The position numbers and the translations under genes were made by a program. A DNA stretch of 64,000 nt from CAZGAQ01 sp964523405 (lineage in GTDB: Bacteria > Planctomycetota > Phycisphaerae > UBA1845 > Fen-1342). The first letter of the stretch is position 1, and each line of letters begins with the position of its first letter. The stretch lies in NCBI GenBank assembly GCA_964523405.1, contig CAZGAQ010000028.1, positions 9,069-73,068 of the forward strand, given 5' to 3'. Positions 17,062 through 26,100 of this stretch are shown piece after piece. Below the pieces are notes generated by a model, which worked only from the letters and a program-made list of their open reading frames with translations, was not told the origin of the DNA and searched no databases.

Positions 17062-17835
17062 CTAGGTCTTGAGGCGGTCGCGGAGTTGGGCGGCGCGCTC
17101 GTAGTCCTCTTGGCGCAGGGCCTCTTCGAGCTGAGCCTGCAGGCGCGCCGGAGTGTCCTCCGGCATCTTGGCGATGATCTCCTCGCGCAAGGCCTGGAGC
17201 GTGCGAATTTCGGTGAGGTGGGCTTCCTGGTCGTCCTCGTCGGCGGGCACATTGCTGACGGCGACCAGGCCTTCGTCGGTGATCGTCAAGGCGGTGGCGT
17301 GCTGGCCAGCCTGCAGGGCGCGGTAGGCCTTCGCGCGGGCGAGCATCATGACGACGTAGGCCCGTTGACGACAGAGGGCGTGGCGGTCGGCCTGGGTCGC
17401 GCCGTAGCGTTCGCACAGGTCGATCACACGGAGGTTCCGCGCGGTGTCGCGTTCGACGCCGTCGAATTCCTCGAGCACGAAGAGGGACAGGTAGCGCTGG
17501 TAGTACAGGTAGGACTCGTGGCGCAGCTCGCGACAATCCTCGGGCGAGAGGATGAAGTCCTCGTCGTCGCCACACACTTCAATGTGCTCGCGCAGGCGCT
17601 GCTCCTGGTAGTCCAGGAGCGACTCATATCCGTGCGGACGGCGCCCGTCGGGGCGGCCGCCACATTCGAGCTGCAGCACGCCGAGGTCGATGCGCGTCTG
17701 AATCTTCTCGTGGCCGTCGCGGCCAATGATCTTGCGCACCGAGATCTTGCCCGGCTCGTACTCCCAACCCTCGAGGATTGTGCGCAGGTCGCGTATCATG
17801 TCTATACGCGTATCGGCGAGCAAATGGGGCTCCAT
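17062..17835 (-). CDS. UVR-motif protein of unknown function
   Basis: 257 residues. The C-terminal 20 residues, EEALRQEDYERAAQLRDRL, are a UVR (UvrB/UvrC interaction) motif, preceded by another helical linker. The first 110 residues are unusual: VRKIIGRDGHEKIQTRIDLGVLQLE, then YESLLDYQEQRLREH and an acidic DDEDFILSPEDCREL. The middle part is alpha-helical. UVR motifs mediate protein contacts in UvrB, UvrC, McsA and Clp adaptor proteins. There are no McsA zinc fingers here, so I do not assign a function. The start could also be the ATG 12 codons downstream (17799); neither has a clear Shine-Dalgarno. Divergent from rsmD with 54 bases between. Confidence 0.75.
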   Translation of the reverse strand: MEPHLLADTRIDMIRDLRTILEGWEYEPGKISVRKIIGRDGHEKIQTRIDLGVLQLECGGRPDGRRPHGYESLLDYQEQRLREHIEVCGDDEDFILSPEDCRELRHESYLYYQRYLSLFVLEEFDGVERDTARNLRVIDLCERYGATQADRHALCRQRAYVVMMLARAKAYRALQAGQHATALTITDEGLVAVSNVPADEDDQEAHLTEIRTLQALREEIIAKMPEDTPARLQAQLEEALRQEDYERAAQLRDRLKT

Positions 17836-17889
17836 CAGCTAACGTGCGCGCGTGCCTGGGCCCCCTTTGTCGCCCTGTGGAGTTTGCGC

Positions 17890-18555
17890 GTGCGTGTGAT
17901 TGCCGGTCAATTTCGCGGCCGAACCTTGTCGGCGCCCCCGGGCACGGACACACGGCCGATCACGGATCGTGTCAAGGAAACGCTGTTCAATATCCTCGGG
18001 CACCGGTATGCGATGCCGGGTGAAATACCGGACGTGGCGGTGCTCGACGTGTTCGCGGGCACGGGCAGCCTGGGGATTGAGGCGTTGTCGCGCGGGGCGC
18101 GGCGGGCGATCTTCGTGGAGCGGGATCGGCGGGCCCTGCGGGCCTTGCGCGACAACCTGCGGCAACTTGGGCTGGAACAGCGCACGAGCGTCTCGACCGA
18201 TAATGCCTGGACCTTGCGGCCGCCACCATGTGATCCGGGATACGGGCTGATTTTTGCCGATCCACCCTATGCCGAGACCAGCGAGCCGCTGCGGGTGATC
18301 GACCTGCTCGAACGCCTGGGGACGGGGCTGGCGCCGGACGGGGTCGTGGTCTACCGTTATGAGGTCGGGCGGCCGTTCGAGCCGGGGCTCTTGCGGACAC
18401 TCCGAGTGGTGGACCGGCGGGAGATCGGGCGGATGCGGCTGGTGCTGCTGGCTCGTGCGGATGCACCGGCGTCGCCGGCTCGCGCGGAAGAAGAGACGCC
18501 GGACGCGCGCGCGGCCGGGGATGGCGGCGACGCGGCGAGTGGCACGCTCGGCTAA
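17890..18555 (+). CDS. rsmD: 16S rRNA (guanine966-N2)-methyltransferase RsmD
   Basis: 221 residues. The GTG at 17890 is chosen because GGAG lies 7 bases upstream and because the family starts with RVIAGQFRGR. The class I methyltransferase fold shows DVFAGTGSLGIEALSRGA (SAM binding), FVERD, and the catalytic/adenine-N6-type motif ADPPY. The TRPITDRVKETLFNIL segment is diagnostic for RsmD. The enzyme methylates G966 (E. coli numbering) in the small-subunit rRNA. A charged tail of about 30 residues after LVLLAR is longer than usual and looks disordered. A GC-rich inverted repeat directly follows the stop. Confidence 0.93.
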   Translation: MRVIAGQFRGRTLSAPPGTDTRPITDRVKETLFNILGHRYAMPGEIPDVAVLDVFAGTGSLGIEALSRGARRAIFVERDRRALRALRDNLRQLGLEQRTSVSTDNAWTLRPPPCDPGYGLIFADPPYAETSEPLRVIDLLERLGTGLAPDGVVVYRYEVGRPFEPGLLRTLRVVDRREIGRMRLVLLARADAPASPARAEEETPDARAAGDGGDAASGTLG

Positions 18556-18601
18556 AGCCGGCGGGAGCGACACGCCGCATCAAATCGCACGGCGCCGGCT
18601 T
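18555..18601 (+). terminator. Inverted repeat after rsmD, possible terminator or REP element
   Basis: AAGCCGGCG at 18555-18563 pairs perfectly with CGCCGGCTT at 18593-18601 around a loop of about 29 bases. It overlaps the last base of the stop codon. No U-run follows, so it may be a REP-like element and not a true intrinsic terminator. Confidence 0.4.
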
Positions 18602-18703
18602 CAGTCCAGCCCGCGCGTTCGGGTGCGGAGGGGCATTCGTGACCCTCATTCGGATTGAGTAGTGCGCAGGCCGCTTTGGCCAAACGAAAGCGGCCGACGG
18701 TGG

Positions 18704-18731
18704 TTGTCGGCCTACGGGGCGCGGCTATACT
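18704..18731 (+). promoter_or_regulatory. Sigma-70 type promoter of the ymdB-like gene
   Basis: TTGTCG, 16-base spacer, TATACT. Four and five of six bases match consensus. Expected start of transcription is near 18738, about 54 bases before the ATG. Confidence 0.5.
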
Positions 18732-18791
18732 GGAATGACAAGTCCGCCGCGCCTGACCCGGAAGGGTGGCGTGGCGCTAGAAAGACCGTGC

Positions 18792-19607
18792 ATGCGACTG
18801 CTCCTCATCGGGGATATCGTCGGGCGTCCGGGTAAGCACGCCTGTTCGCAGATCATCCCCCGCCTGGTCCGTGAAAGACAGATCGACTGCGTGATCGCGA
18901 ACGCGGAGAACGTGGCCGCTGGCAGTGGACTCACGCAACCGCTGTACGCGAAGCTGCGGCACTACGGCATCGACATCTGCACGATGGGCGACCACGTGTA
19001 CAAGCGGCACGAAACGCTGACGCTGCTGGAACAGGAAGAGCGCGTCATCCGGCCGGCCAACCTGCCGCGCGAGGCGGTCGGACGCGAGCTGGCGATTGTC
19101 GAGGCACGCGACGGGACGCCGGTGGCGGCCTTCGTCGTGCTGGGGCGGACGTACATGAACGTCCGCGCGGATTGTCCGTATCACGCGGCCGATCGGATTC
19201 TCGAAGAGCTGCCCGACTCGGTGAAGACGATCGTGGTCGATGTGCATGCGGAGACGACCAGCGAGAAGGTGGCCATGGGGTGGTATCTCGACGGGCGCGT
19301 GACGGCGGTCGTGGGGACCCACACGCACATTCAGACGGCCGACGAGCGCATCCTGCCGAAGGGGACGGCGTACATCACGGACCTGGGCATGACGGGGCCG
19401 TACGACTCGGTGCTGGGGCGCGACAAGGAGGCGGTGGTGCAATCGCTGGTGACCGGCGTACCGCATCCGTATGCCGTCGCCACCGACGATGCGCGCGTAT
19501 GCGGAGTCCTCGTCGAGTGCGATGCGGACACCGGTCACGCCAGTGCCATCGAGCGGGTCAACATCCTCGATCCGCAGCCGTTGCCGGCCGAGTTCGGCGA
19601 GGACTAG
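18792..19607 (+). CDS. ymdB: YmdB-family metallophosphoesterase (cyclic-nucleotide 2'-phosphodiesterase)
   Basis: 271 residues from the ATG at 18792. Family members begin exactly with MRLLLIGDIVGRPG. The calcineurin-like metal ligands follow in order: GDIVGRPG, ANAENVAAG, MGDHVYKRH, VDVHAETTSEK and GTHTHIQTADE. This is TIGR00282, whose Bacillus member hydrolyses 2',3'-cyclic nucleotides and affects RNA turnover and biofilm/motility decisions. Length is typical, there is no signal peptide, and the enzyme is cytosolic. A good promoter lies upstream, separate from rsmD. Confidence 0.92.
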   Translation: MRLLLIGDIVGRPGKHACSQIIPRLVRERQIDCVIANAENVAAGSGLTQPLYAKLRHYGIDICTMGDHVYKRHETLTLLEQEERVIRPANLPREAVGRELAIVEARDGTPVAAFVVLGRTYMNVRADCPYHAADRILEELPDSVKTIVVDVHAETTSEKVAMGWYLDGRVTAVVGTHTHIQTADERILPKGTAYITDLGMTGPYDSVLGRDKEAVVQSLVTGVPHPYAVATDDARVCGVLVECDADTGHASAIERVNILDPQPLPAEFGED

Positions 19608-19728
19608 CGCCGCCGCGTCCGGCAACCCGCACCTCGCTCGGGCCGGCTCCGGCGCGGCACTGCGCGCGGGTCAGCGCGAACGCCCCAATCCGTGCAGCTT
19701 CCAGTCATGCCGTGTCAATCTGCTGAGC

Positions 19729-19750
19729 GTCAGGCGTCCCTGCGCCTGAC
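19729..19750. terminator. Hairpin between convergent genes
   Basis: A perfect 8-bp stem, GTCAGGCG/CGCCTGAC with a 6-base loop, midway between the convergent ymdB-like gene and the dockerin-tailed gene. GCTTTT follows 11 bases later on the plus strand. It is suitable as a bidirectional transcription stop, but the U-run is weak. Confidence 0.4.
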
Positions 19751-19777
19751 CTCGCGTGGGGCTTTTCGCCGCGCGGC

Positions 19778-20548
19778 TTAGCTCCCCGCATAAGACTGCT
19801 GAAACGCGGCGAAGTCGGCCACGTCCAGGTCCAGGTCGTTGTCGAAGTCAAACGCGTTCAGGCACGTCACTTCGCAGGCCGTGATGGCTGGATCGTCGGG
19901 GGTCGGGCGCGCGCCGGGGCCGCTGAAGCACTCGGCGACGGCGCGCCAGTCATTCCAGCCGACCGCCCCACTGCTGTCGAAGTCGCCGGTCGCGGGCTGC
20001 GTGCCGGGTCGCACCACCACGTTCGTGAACGCAAAGGTCATCGGAACCGAGTCGGCGTAGCCGGTAGTGCCCGCGTCGCGCAGGAGAACGGTGATGCGCC
20101 ACACGCACTGGTGCGGGTCAAACGCGGGGTCGCTGCTGTTGATGTGCCAGGTGTTGTGGACGTGTAGGTTGGAGCCGCCGAGATAGGTGCTCTGGCCTGG
20201 CGCAGCGAGGATATTGAAGGCACTGTCGATCAGGCGGAAGGCGGCATCGATGGCAACAACCTGCAGCCAGACCTGGGCGCCGGACTGCAGCGGGAACATG
20301 TCGTTGTTCGGATCGGTGAATGTGAAGTGATCGTAGCCGGGATCGGCGTCGGTCCAGCCGTGCAGCAGACCGCTGACCGGATAGAGCTGGCGATAGTTGA
20401 GGTCGGGCACAAAGCCACCCGGGTGGATCGCAATCTGGCCGGCCGCGGTGCGTCCGACCCACACGTCGCCGAGGTGTTGGGCGGCGGCGAGAGAGGCGCA
20501 GGCGGCGAGGCCGATCAAGGCTGCGGAGTGACGAAAGCGAAGCAACAT
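19778..20548 (-). CDS. Secreted protein with dockerin-like C-terminus (paralogue of 20682-21269)
   Basis: 256 residues from the ATG at 20548, whose signal peptide ends ...ASLAAAQH. The mature domain starts HLGDVWVGRTAAGQIAI and contains PGYDHFTFTDP, a layout shared with the next gene. The C-terminal 70 residues carry two calcium-loop repeats: GDFDSSGAVGWNDWRAV and FDFDNDLDLDVADFAAFQ. These are the planctomycete dockerin/EF-hand-like pair, usually the last element of exported proteins. Its ligand is unknown in this phylum, since cohesins are rarely seen. An 85-residue histidine-containing segment (NLHVHNTWHINSSDP) may bind metal. It is last in a minus-strand run of three exported proteins. Confidence 0.8.
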   Translation of the reverse strand: MLLRFRHSAALIGLAACASLAAAQHLGDVWVGRTAAGQIAIHPGGFVPDLNYRQLYPVSGLLHGWTDADPGYDHFTFTDPNNDMFPLQSGAQVWLQVVAIDAAFRLIDSAFNILAAPGQSTYLGGSNLHVHNTWHINSSDPAFDPHQCVWRITVLLRDAGTTGYADSVPMTFAFTNVVVRPGTQPATGDFDSSGAVGWNDWRAVAECFSGPGARPTPDDPAITACEVTCLNAFDFDNDLDLDVADFAAFQQSYAGS

Positions 20549-20681
20549 GGGTTGGTCTCCAGACAACTTAAGTGGACGGTGTGCTTGCAGAACCGGCCGC
20601 GGGCAGCGCCAGGCACGCCCCACTTCGTTCGGGGCAGGCTCCGGTCTGACGCTGCCTCGGCGCGAACGATTGCGATCGATG

Positions 20682-21269
20682 CTACGCGCGGCGGCGCATC
20701 AAGAGGGCGCCAAGTCCTACGAGCGCGAACGCCGACGGCTCCGGCGCAAACATGAACGTGTACACATCGGACGGGCTGTAGCCGGTGGTGCCGACGTCGA
20801 TGAGGCGGAAGCTCGCGGTCCACGGACCGGCGGTCGGTTCAAACTGCGGGTCGAGCGCGTCGATGTGCCAGTTCAGGTGGCCGTGCAGCAATTCGCCATC
20901 GGGAAAGACATAGGAGTCTCCGGGGTTGCGCAGTGCGGCCGCGAAGCCGGGCGTCCAGGCCTGGAACGCCGGAGCAAACGACACGACGTCGAAGCGGATG
21001 TGCGCGCCGGAACCAAGCATGAGGAAGTCCTCGTCGGGCTCGTCGGCCTCGAGGTGGTCGAAACCGGGATCGTCGCGCGCCCAACCCTTGAGCAACCCGT
21101 CGACGGGCGGCAGCGCAATCGGCTCGTCGAAGTCAAACTCGATCCGGAGCTGGCCGGCGCTTGTGCGGCCGACGACGAGGTCGCCTTCGTGGTGATGCTG
21201 GGCCAGCGCGGTGCCGGCGCAGGCGAAGAGCGAGGCGAGGACCACGAGGTGTGCGGGACGCATGTTCAT
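20682..21269 (-). CDS. Secreted PEP-CTERM protein (paralogue of 19778-20548)
   Basis: 195 residues. GGGAG lies 6 bases before the ATG at 21269; another in-frame ATG at 21275 abuts the Shine-Dalgarno and is less likely. The signal peptide ends ...GTALAQ. The mature part begins HHHEGDLVVGRTSAGQLRI and shares PGFDHLEADEPDEDF and HGHLNWHIDALDPQF with its neighbour. The C-terminus, EPSAFALVGLGALLMRRRA, is a PEP-CTERM tail: Pro-Glu-Pro-like box, membrane helix, arginine cluster. It should be processed by an exosortase and anchored or released at the cell surface. The PEP box here reads APEPSA. Function of the shared domain is unknown. Confidence 0.82.
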   Translation of the reverse strand: MNMRPAHLVVLASLFACAGTALAQHHHEGDLVVGRTSAGQLRIEFDFDEPIALPPVDGLLKGWARDDPGFDHLEADEPDEDFLMLGSGAHIRFDVVSFAPAFQAWTPGFAAALRNPGDSYVFPDGELLHGHLNWHIDALDPQFEPTAGPWTASFRLIDVGTTGYSPSDVYTFMFAPEPSAFALVGLGALLMRRRA

Positions 21270-21294
21270 GTTCATCTCCCTTCCAAAGGACGGC

Positions 21295-21417
21295 GCTAGC
21301 GTGGTGCCTCGGAGTACCTTGCGCGCGGGTGGGGTGGCCATCTTGGCCGCCGCGGGGCGGGCGGGACGCCCACTCCACCCTGGTTGTGTGCAACTTCTTG
21401 TGAGGCACTGCACTAGC
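21295..21417 (-). repeat. MITE/REP-like element, family 1 copy 2
   Basis: 123 bp, the inverted counterpart of 16857-16978. Its ends, GCTAGCGTGGTGCCTC and (reversed) GCTAGTGCAGTGCCTC, pair at 13 of 16 positions. The central GGCGGCCAAGATGGCCACC-type hairpin is kept with two changes. Its right end reaches into the stop codon (21413-21415) of the prepilin-like gene. Confidence 0.75.
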
Positions 21418-22117
21418 GCGCGACGTCCGGGTCGTACTTGTTTTGCAGGAATTTCGGCGGAAAGCCGCCGTTGAGATCGATTTCGTAGGTGTCGGCAAAC
21501 GTCAGCGGCACGACGTGGCCGTCCACAAAGAGGTAGTTGGCCTTGTTGACGTGCCGCTTCAGGAAGACCTGCACGCCGGCCAGCCGCAGGGGATCGGTCC
21601 ACCATTGCTCGGGATGGACGTGGTCCGCGGCCGCGTACTCGCCTTCCTCGACGAGTTCGGCCAGCAGGATCGTGCTGGCCGGACGGCGGATGGCTTCCTG
21701 GCGATCGTACGGGCCGCGGCCCGTCAGCGCGATCTTCGGATCCAGGTAGTAGTTGGTGGCGAAGCTCGCGCGGCGCAGCACGTTGGCGGGCGGCACGGGC
21801 TTGATCCAGTGCGGACTGCGATCGGACGGGCAGCGTGCCACCAGCGGGTTCTGGTAGTCATGCTGCAACGTGTTGAACCAGGCCGCATTTTCGTCCACGT
21901 TGCCGCCGTGGGGCATGCCCGCGGTGATCAGGTGACCGGTGTAGCGGTCGGCGTACATTTGCACAGCCAGGCCGAGTTCGCGCAGATTGCTGGCGCAGAC
22001 GGTGGCCTTGGCCCCGTCGCGCGCCCGGCTGAAGCTGGGCAGCAGGATCGACAACAGCAGCGCGATGATGGCCACAACGACGAGCAGTTCGATCAGGGTG
22101 AAAGCGCGGGGCTTCAT
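21413..22117 (-). CDS. Type II prepilin-like (GspG/H-like) protein with H-x9-DG end
   Basis: 234 residues from the ATG at 22117 (GAGGA upstream). The N-terminus KPRAFTLIELLVVVAIIALL is a class III prepilin signal: cleavage before Phe-6 and Glu at mature position 5. This is followed by SILLPSFSRARDGAK. Near the end is HVNKANYLFVDGHV, the H-x9-DG motif of the large planctomycete pilin-like family often annotated DUF1559/SBP_bac_10 or 'prepilin-type N-terminal cleavage domain'. Such proteins exist in many copies per genome, and their role (pseudopili, secretion or surface) is unproven. Two exported paralogues follow on the same strand within about 140 bases each. Confidence 0.88.
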   Translation of the reverse strand: MKPRAFTLIELLVVVAIIALLLSILLPSFSRARDGAKATVCASNLRELGLAVQMYADRYTGHLITAGMPHGGNVDENAAWFNTLQHDYQNPLVARCPSDRSPHWIKPVPPANVLRRASFATNYYLDPKIALTGRGPYDRQEAIRRPASTILLAELVEEGEYAAADHVHPEQWWTDPLRLAGVQVFLKRHVNKANYLFVDGHVVPLTFADTYEIDLNGGFPPKFLQNKYDPDVAR

Positions 22118-22220
22118 CCCATCGTCCTCACGTATGAGGGGCGCGGACGCACCGCAGGCCGGGCGCGCGGCGCGCGGACCCACACATCCGCAAACTGAAG
22201 TTCAACGCTTGAGGGCTAGG

Positions 22221-22342
22221 GCGATTTCACGAATAGTGCGTTGCCTGGGAGCGTCCGGCCTCCGCCGATCCCGAACGAATCTGAGGGGTGCCTGACGAAG
22301 CAGGCTCGTTCCGGAGCACCACAGCCAAAGGGAAACCACTCC
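22221..22342 (+). repeat. Repeat family 2, copy 1
   Basis: About 120 bp that resembles 35694-35794. Shared blocks are GTGYGTTGCC, AGCGTC-GGCCTCCG, GCCTGACGA, GGAGCRCCRCA and GAAACCRCTC, in the same order and orientation. Terminal inverted repeats are degenerate in this copy (GATTTCAC / GGAAACCA). It lies between the prepilin-like gene and the small Cys/His protein gene. Confidence 0.55.
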
Positions 22343-22348
22343 AGGAAA

Positions 22349-22648
22349 TCAGGCGGGCGGGGCGCGCGGCACCAGCGGCGTTGCGGCCGCAACGGTGTGG
22401 TGGGAACACTGCGCCGCGACGCCGCAGCGGTCGCGCGCAGGGAGCAGCGCGGTTAGCGTTGCGGGAGCGGCCAGCTCAACGGCAGGGGCGCCGCAGGCAA
22501 GGTCGATGCAAACAGCGCAGGCGTGCGCCGCATGCTCGTGCCCAGCCTCGGCCAGGTGAATGGCGCGTTCCACCCCCGTCGCCGGACCAGCTAGCAGTAC
22601 GGCGAGCGTCAGCAGGACAGCGGTTTGCGGCAGGTGCGCGTGACGCAC
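22349..22648 (-). CDS. Small secreted His/Cys protein, possibly metal-related
   Basis: 99 residues with a GTG start at 22648, chosen because GGGAG lies 6 bases upstream. The signal sequence (RHAHLPQTAVLLTLAVLLAG) is followed by HLAEAGHEHAAHACAVCIDLACGA and later DRCGVAAQCSHH. The HxH and CxxC spacing recalls small DUF2946-like exported proteins linked to copper handling. The similarity is only by layout, so the function is open. Upstream at 22706-22717 on this strand is GTACACTAGTAC, close to the TACANNTGTA operators used by BlaI/CopY repressors. No such repressor gene is in the window. Confidence 0.55.
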   Translation of the reverse strand: MRHAHLPQTAVLLTLAVLLAGPATGVERAIHLAEAGHEHAAHACAVCIDLACGAPAVELAAPATLTALLPARDRCGVAAQCSHHTVAAATPLVPRAPPA

Positions 22649-22971
22649 CGGACTCTCCCTACAGAGGCACGGGCCCAAGAGGCCCGTAGTACGTCGTATT
22701 ACTTGTACTAGTGTACCTCGTTCGGCGCGGAAGGCAAGACCGGCGTCCACCTGGGAAGGCGGCATCGAACGCACCGGGCCGAACGCCAGCAACACGTGGC
22801 GAACGCCAGCACAAGTTCTCGTTCGGCCGCAAAGAGCTGATCAGGTTGTTACGCCGCGGCGCGAGGCAAGCGACGGCGACATTATCAGACATTGCGTGGA
22901 CTCCGACGGAACAACCGATGAAATGCCCGGGATGGTGCGGGCGCATCATCCTGTGGCCGGCGGTGTTGCGC

Positions 22972-23001
22972 TTGAATCCGCGGCGGCCGCCGACGTACAC
23001 T
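22972..23001 (+). promoter_or_regulatory. Promoter of the amidase/golvesin-like gene
   Basis: TTGAAT, 18-base spacer, TACACT. The same -35 (TTGAAT) and spacer occur at 27981-28010 in front of another secreted-protein gene, which supports both. Confidence 0.45.
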
Positions 23002-23011
23002 GAGAAAACCT

Positions 23012-23036
23012 GGGGGCGCAGTGTTTTTGCGCCCCC
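23012..23036 (+). promoter_or_regulatory. Hairpin at the 5' end of the predicted transcript
   Basis: A perfect 9-bp stem, GGGGGCGCA/TGCGCCCCC, with a 7-base T-rich loop. It starts about 4 bases after the predicted transcription start and 80 bases before the start codon. It could stabilise the mRNA or act as an attenuator. Read on the minus strand it is followed by AGGTTTTC and could be a weak terminator. Confidence 0.4.
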
Positions 23037-23117
23037 GTTGTCTGCGCTTCCGATGGCATGATAGATGCGCGTCAGCCACGCAATCCGTTCCACCGGTTAC
23101 ATCGAGGGATGAAGCTC

Positions 23118-26100
23118 ATGCAGTCTTTCTTGCACCGTACGCTAGCGGTTCTCGCGACAGCCGGCCTCGTGGTAGGAGTCCTGGGGGCCGCACGGGCGCC
23201 GTCCGACGAGGCCGTCAGCGACCTGGGCGCTGTGGCCATGCGGGCCGCGCAGACCCCGAGTCTGACCGGCGGCTGCTTGTTGCCGGCGGGCACGAGCGTG
23301 GACCGCGCGCGTTGGGACGGCGCCGTCATCGAGTTGTTCCTGACCCTGCCGGCCGGCAGCGACTGGGTGGTCAGCGACACGGACGCGATCGCGCTGTCGA
23401 ACTTGCTGGCGGCGCCGTTCGCCGGGGACCCGGACTATGCCGGTCTGCGGCTGCAGGTGCGGACGGGCCCGGAGCAACCCTACGACAGTCTGGCAGCCTA
23501 TATGCTGGATGCGCGGCGCGCGGCCGCCCGACCGGCAGCGGAGCCCGCGGAGGTGCCGTTGCCGCTGGAAGCGCAGGGGACGCCCCAGTTGCGCGGCCCG
23601 GTGACGCAGGCTGTACGGCAACCGACGGGGGCCTTGTCGGGTGTGACCGTTTTTGTGTCCGCGGGACACGGCTGGACGGCGACGGATACGACGTGGTACC
23701 TGCAGCGCGACGTGCTGCTCAGCATGAACGAGGATCATGGCAACCTGGACATGCTCAACCAGTTCGTGCAGTACGCGTTCAACGCCGGGGCAACCGTCGT
23801 ACCATTCCGGCCAGTAGGCTGGCAGCCGATCGAGATCGTGCTGGACAACGACGATCCGGGGGTGACGTTCACGGGTCCGTGGAGTGACGGCAGCAGCGCC
23901 AAATACTACGAGAACGGCGTGACGAATTCCGGGATCGTGTATAAGTGGACGTCCGCGGCGGTCGGCGAAACGGCGACGGCGCGGTACACGCCGAACATCA
24001 CCGTGACGGGTTACTACCCGGTGTACTGCTTCACTATGGCGGGCAGCAACCGCACGCTGCAGACCTACCGGATCAAGCACAACGGCGGGCTCAGCGCGGT
24101 GACGATCGACCACCGGCTGGTAGGCAGCGGCTGGATCTGGATGGGCGATTACTACCTGGTCGCGGGCGAAGACAACTACGTGGAGATCACCAACGAGTCG
24201 ACGGCCACCGGAGCCATCGTCGCGGACGCGATCCGCTGGGGCTGCGGGATGGGCGACATCGTGCGGCCGGGGCCGGGGACGGTGAGCGGCTACAGTCGCG
24301 ACGAGGAGTCCGCGCGGTACTGGGCGAACAGCGAACTCGGCAACCACGCGGCTGGTTTTGACAGCGACATCTGGGACGGGGGAGGCAGCAGCGATACCGA
24401 CGACAACGTCCGGACGGCGGCCAAGTGGGGCCGCGAGATGAACGTCGAACCGGCCGACCTGCAGGTGGACCGCTGGAAGCGCATCTACCTCGAGTTCCAC
24501 ACCAACGCGACCGACGGCGTGGCGCGCGGGCAGATTTGCCTGATCACGACGCTGGGGGCGACGAGCTACCAGACCCAGTACGCGACGATGCTGTCAAACA
24601 CGGTCGACGCGGAGATGACGCTCCTGCAGAACACGTTCGAGCATACGTGGGTGGACCGCACCTATGCCACCTACACGTCCTCGTATGGCGCGATCTGCAC
24701 GCCGGCGAACGGCGACGAGTTTGACGCAACGATCGTGGAGCTGGCCTTCCACGACAGCCAGGAAGACGCCGAGTTGCTGCGCGACTGCCGCGTGCGCGCG
24801 GCGATGGCCCGGTCCTGCGTGCACGGGATCACCAAGTTCCTCAACTCGCTGCCGGGCAGCCAGATCCCGCTGGCGTACGCACCGGATACGCCGCGCGACT
24901 TCACCGTCGTGGACGCGGGCAACGGGGACGTGACGCTCGCGTGGGCGGCACCGCTCACGGACATCGCACGCGGTGATCCGGCCACCGGCTACGTCGTGTA
25001 CCAGTCGAGTAACGGGAGGGGCTTCGGCAGTCCCATCGTACTCGGCAACGTGCTGACGACGACGATCTCGGGCGTACCCGCCGGCGAGACGCGCTACTTC
25101 CGCCTGGCCGCGACCAACGCGGGCGGCGAGTCGATGCCGACGGAAGTGCTGGCCGTGCGACGACCGGCGCAGGGCGTGGCGAACGTGCTGGTGGTGAACG
25201 GGTTTGACCGGCTGCGGCGGCAGATGAACCCGATCGAGACGTTCACGCAGCCGGCGGGGTACGCAGGCAAGCAGATCGAGCGCCAGCAGTGGCGCAAGAG
25301 CAACTCGTACGACTACATCATCCAACATGCCGAGGCGCTGGCGGCCAACGGCTACGGGTTCTCGTCCTGTGCCCACGCGGCGGTGGCGGACATGTACGTG
25401 CAACTGGCCAACTATGACGTGGTCGTGTGGATCGGCGGCGTGCAGAGCAGCGAGGACATCACGTTCACGACGCTCGAGCAGACGAAGATCACGAGCTTCC
25501 TGAGCACCGGCGGGTCGCTATTCGTGTCGGGCGCAGACCTGGCGTACGACCTGATCAACCAGTCGCACGGCCCCAGCTTCGCGCAGGATACGCTGAAGAT
25601 CGGCTACAGCACGGGCGATGCCAACACGTACGCGGTGACTCCCGCGACGGGTGGGATTCTCGCGGACGTGAGCGCGTTCGATTTCAGTCCGGCCAACGGC
25701 GCGGTGTACGACGTGCGCGAACCAGACGTGCTGCTGACGCGCACCGGCTCGGCAGCGTGCCTGAACTACAGCGGCGGCACGGGCGGGGTGGCGGGCGTGC
25801 AGTACACGGGCACCGTGTACAACGCGGTGTCGTTCGGCTTCCCGTTCGAGGCGATCTCGTCGAGCAGCGTGCGGGCGCAAGTCATGCAGCGGGTCATCAG
25901 CTTCCTGCTGACGGCGACCGGACCCCTGCCGTTCGACTACGACACCGACGGCGACGTGGATCTGACCGACTTCAACGTCTTCCGGTACTGCTTCAAGGGG
26001 CCGGGCAAGACGTACGCCGCAGGGCACCTCTGTCTCAAGGAGGACGCGGACGGCGACACCGATGTGGACCTGGCCGACTTCGCCGGCTTCCAGGCCGCGT

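Larger units (their letters stand above)
22649..23117. other. Divergent intergenic region with operator-like palindrome, promoter and hairpin
   Basis: 469 bases between the His/Cys gene (minus) and the amidase-like gene (plus). It contains a GTACTAGTGTAC near-palindrome close to the minus gene, and a promoter (22972-23001) and hairpin (23012-23036) for the plus gene. No further gene is seen. Confidence 0.5.

Noticed and set aside
17056..17889. Long N-terminal extension of rsmD on the plus strand
   Set aside because: The extension lies opposite the UVR-motif protein and is not conserved. The start at 17890 has a Shine-Dalgarno and matches the family start.
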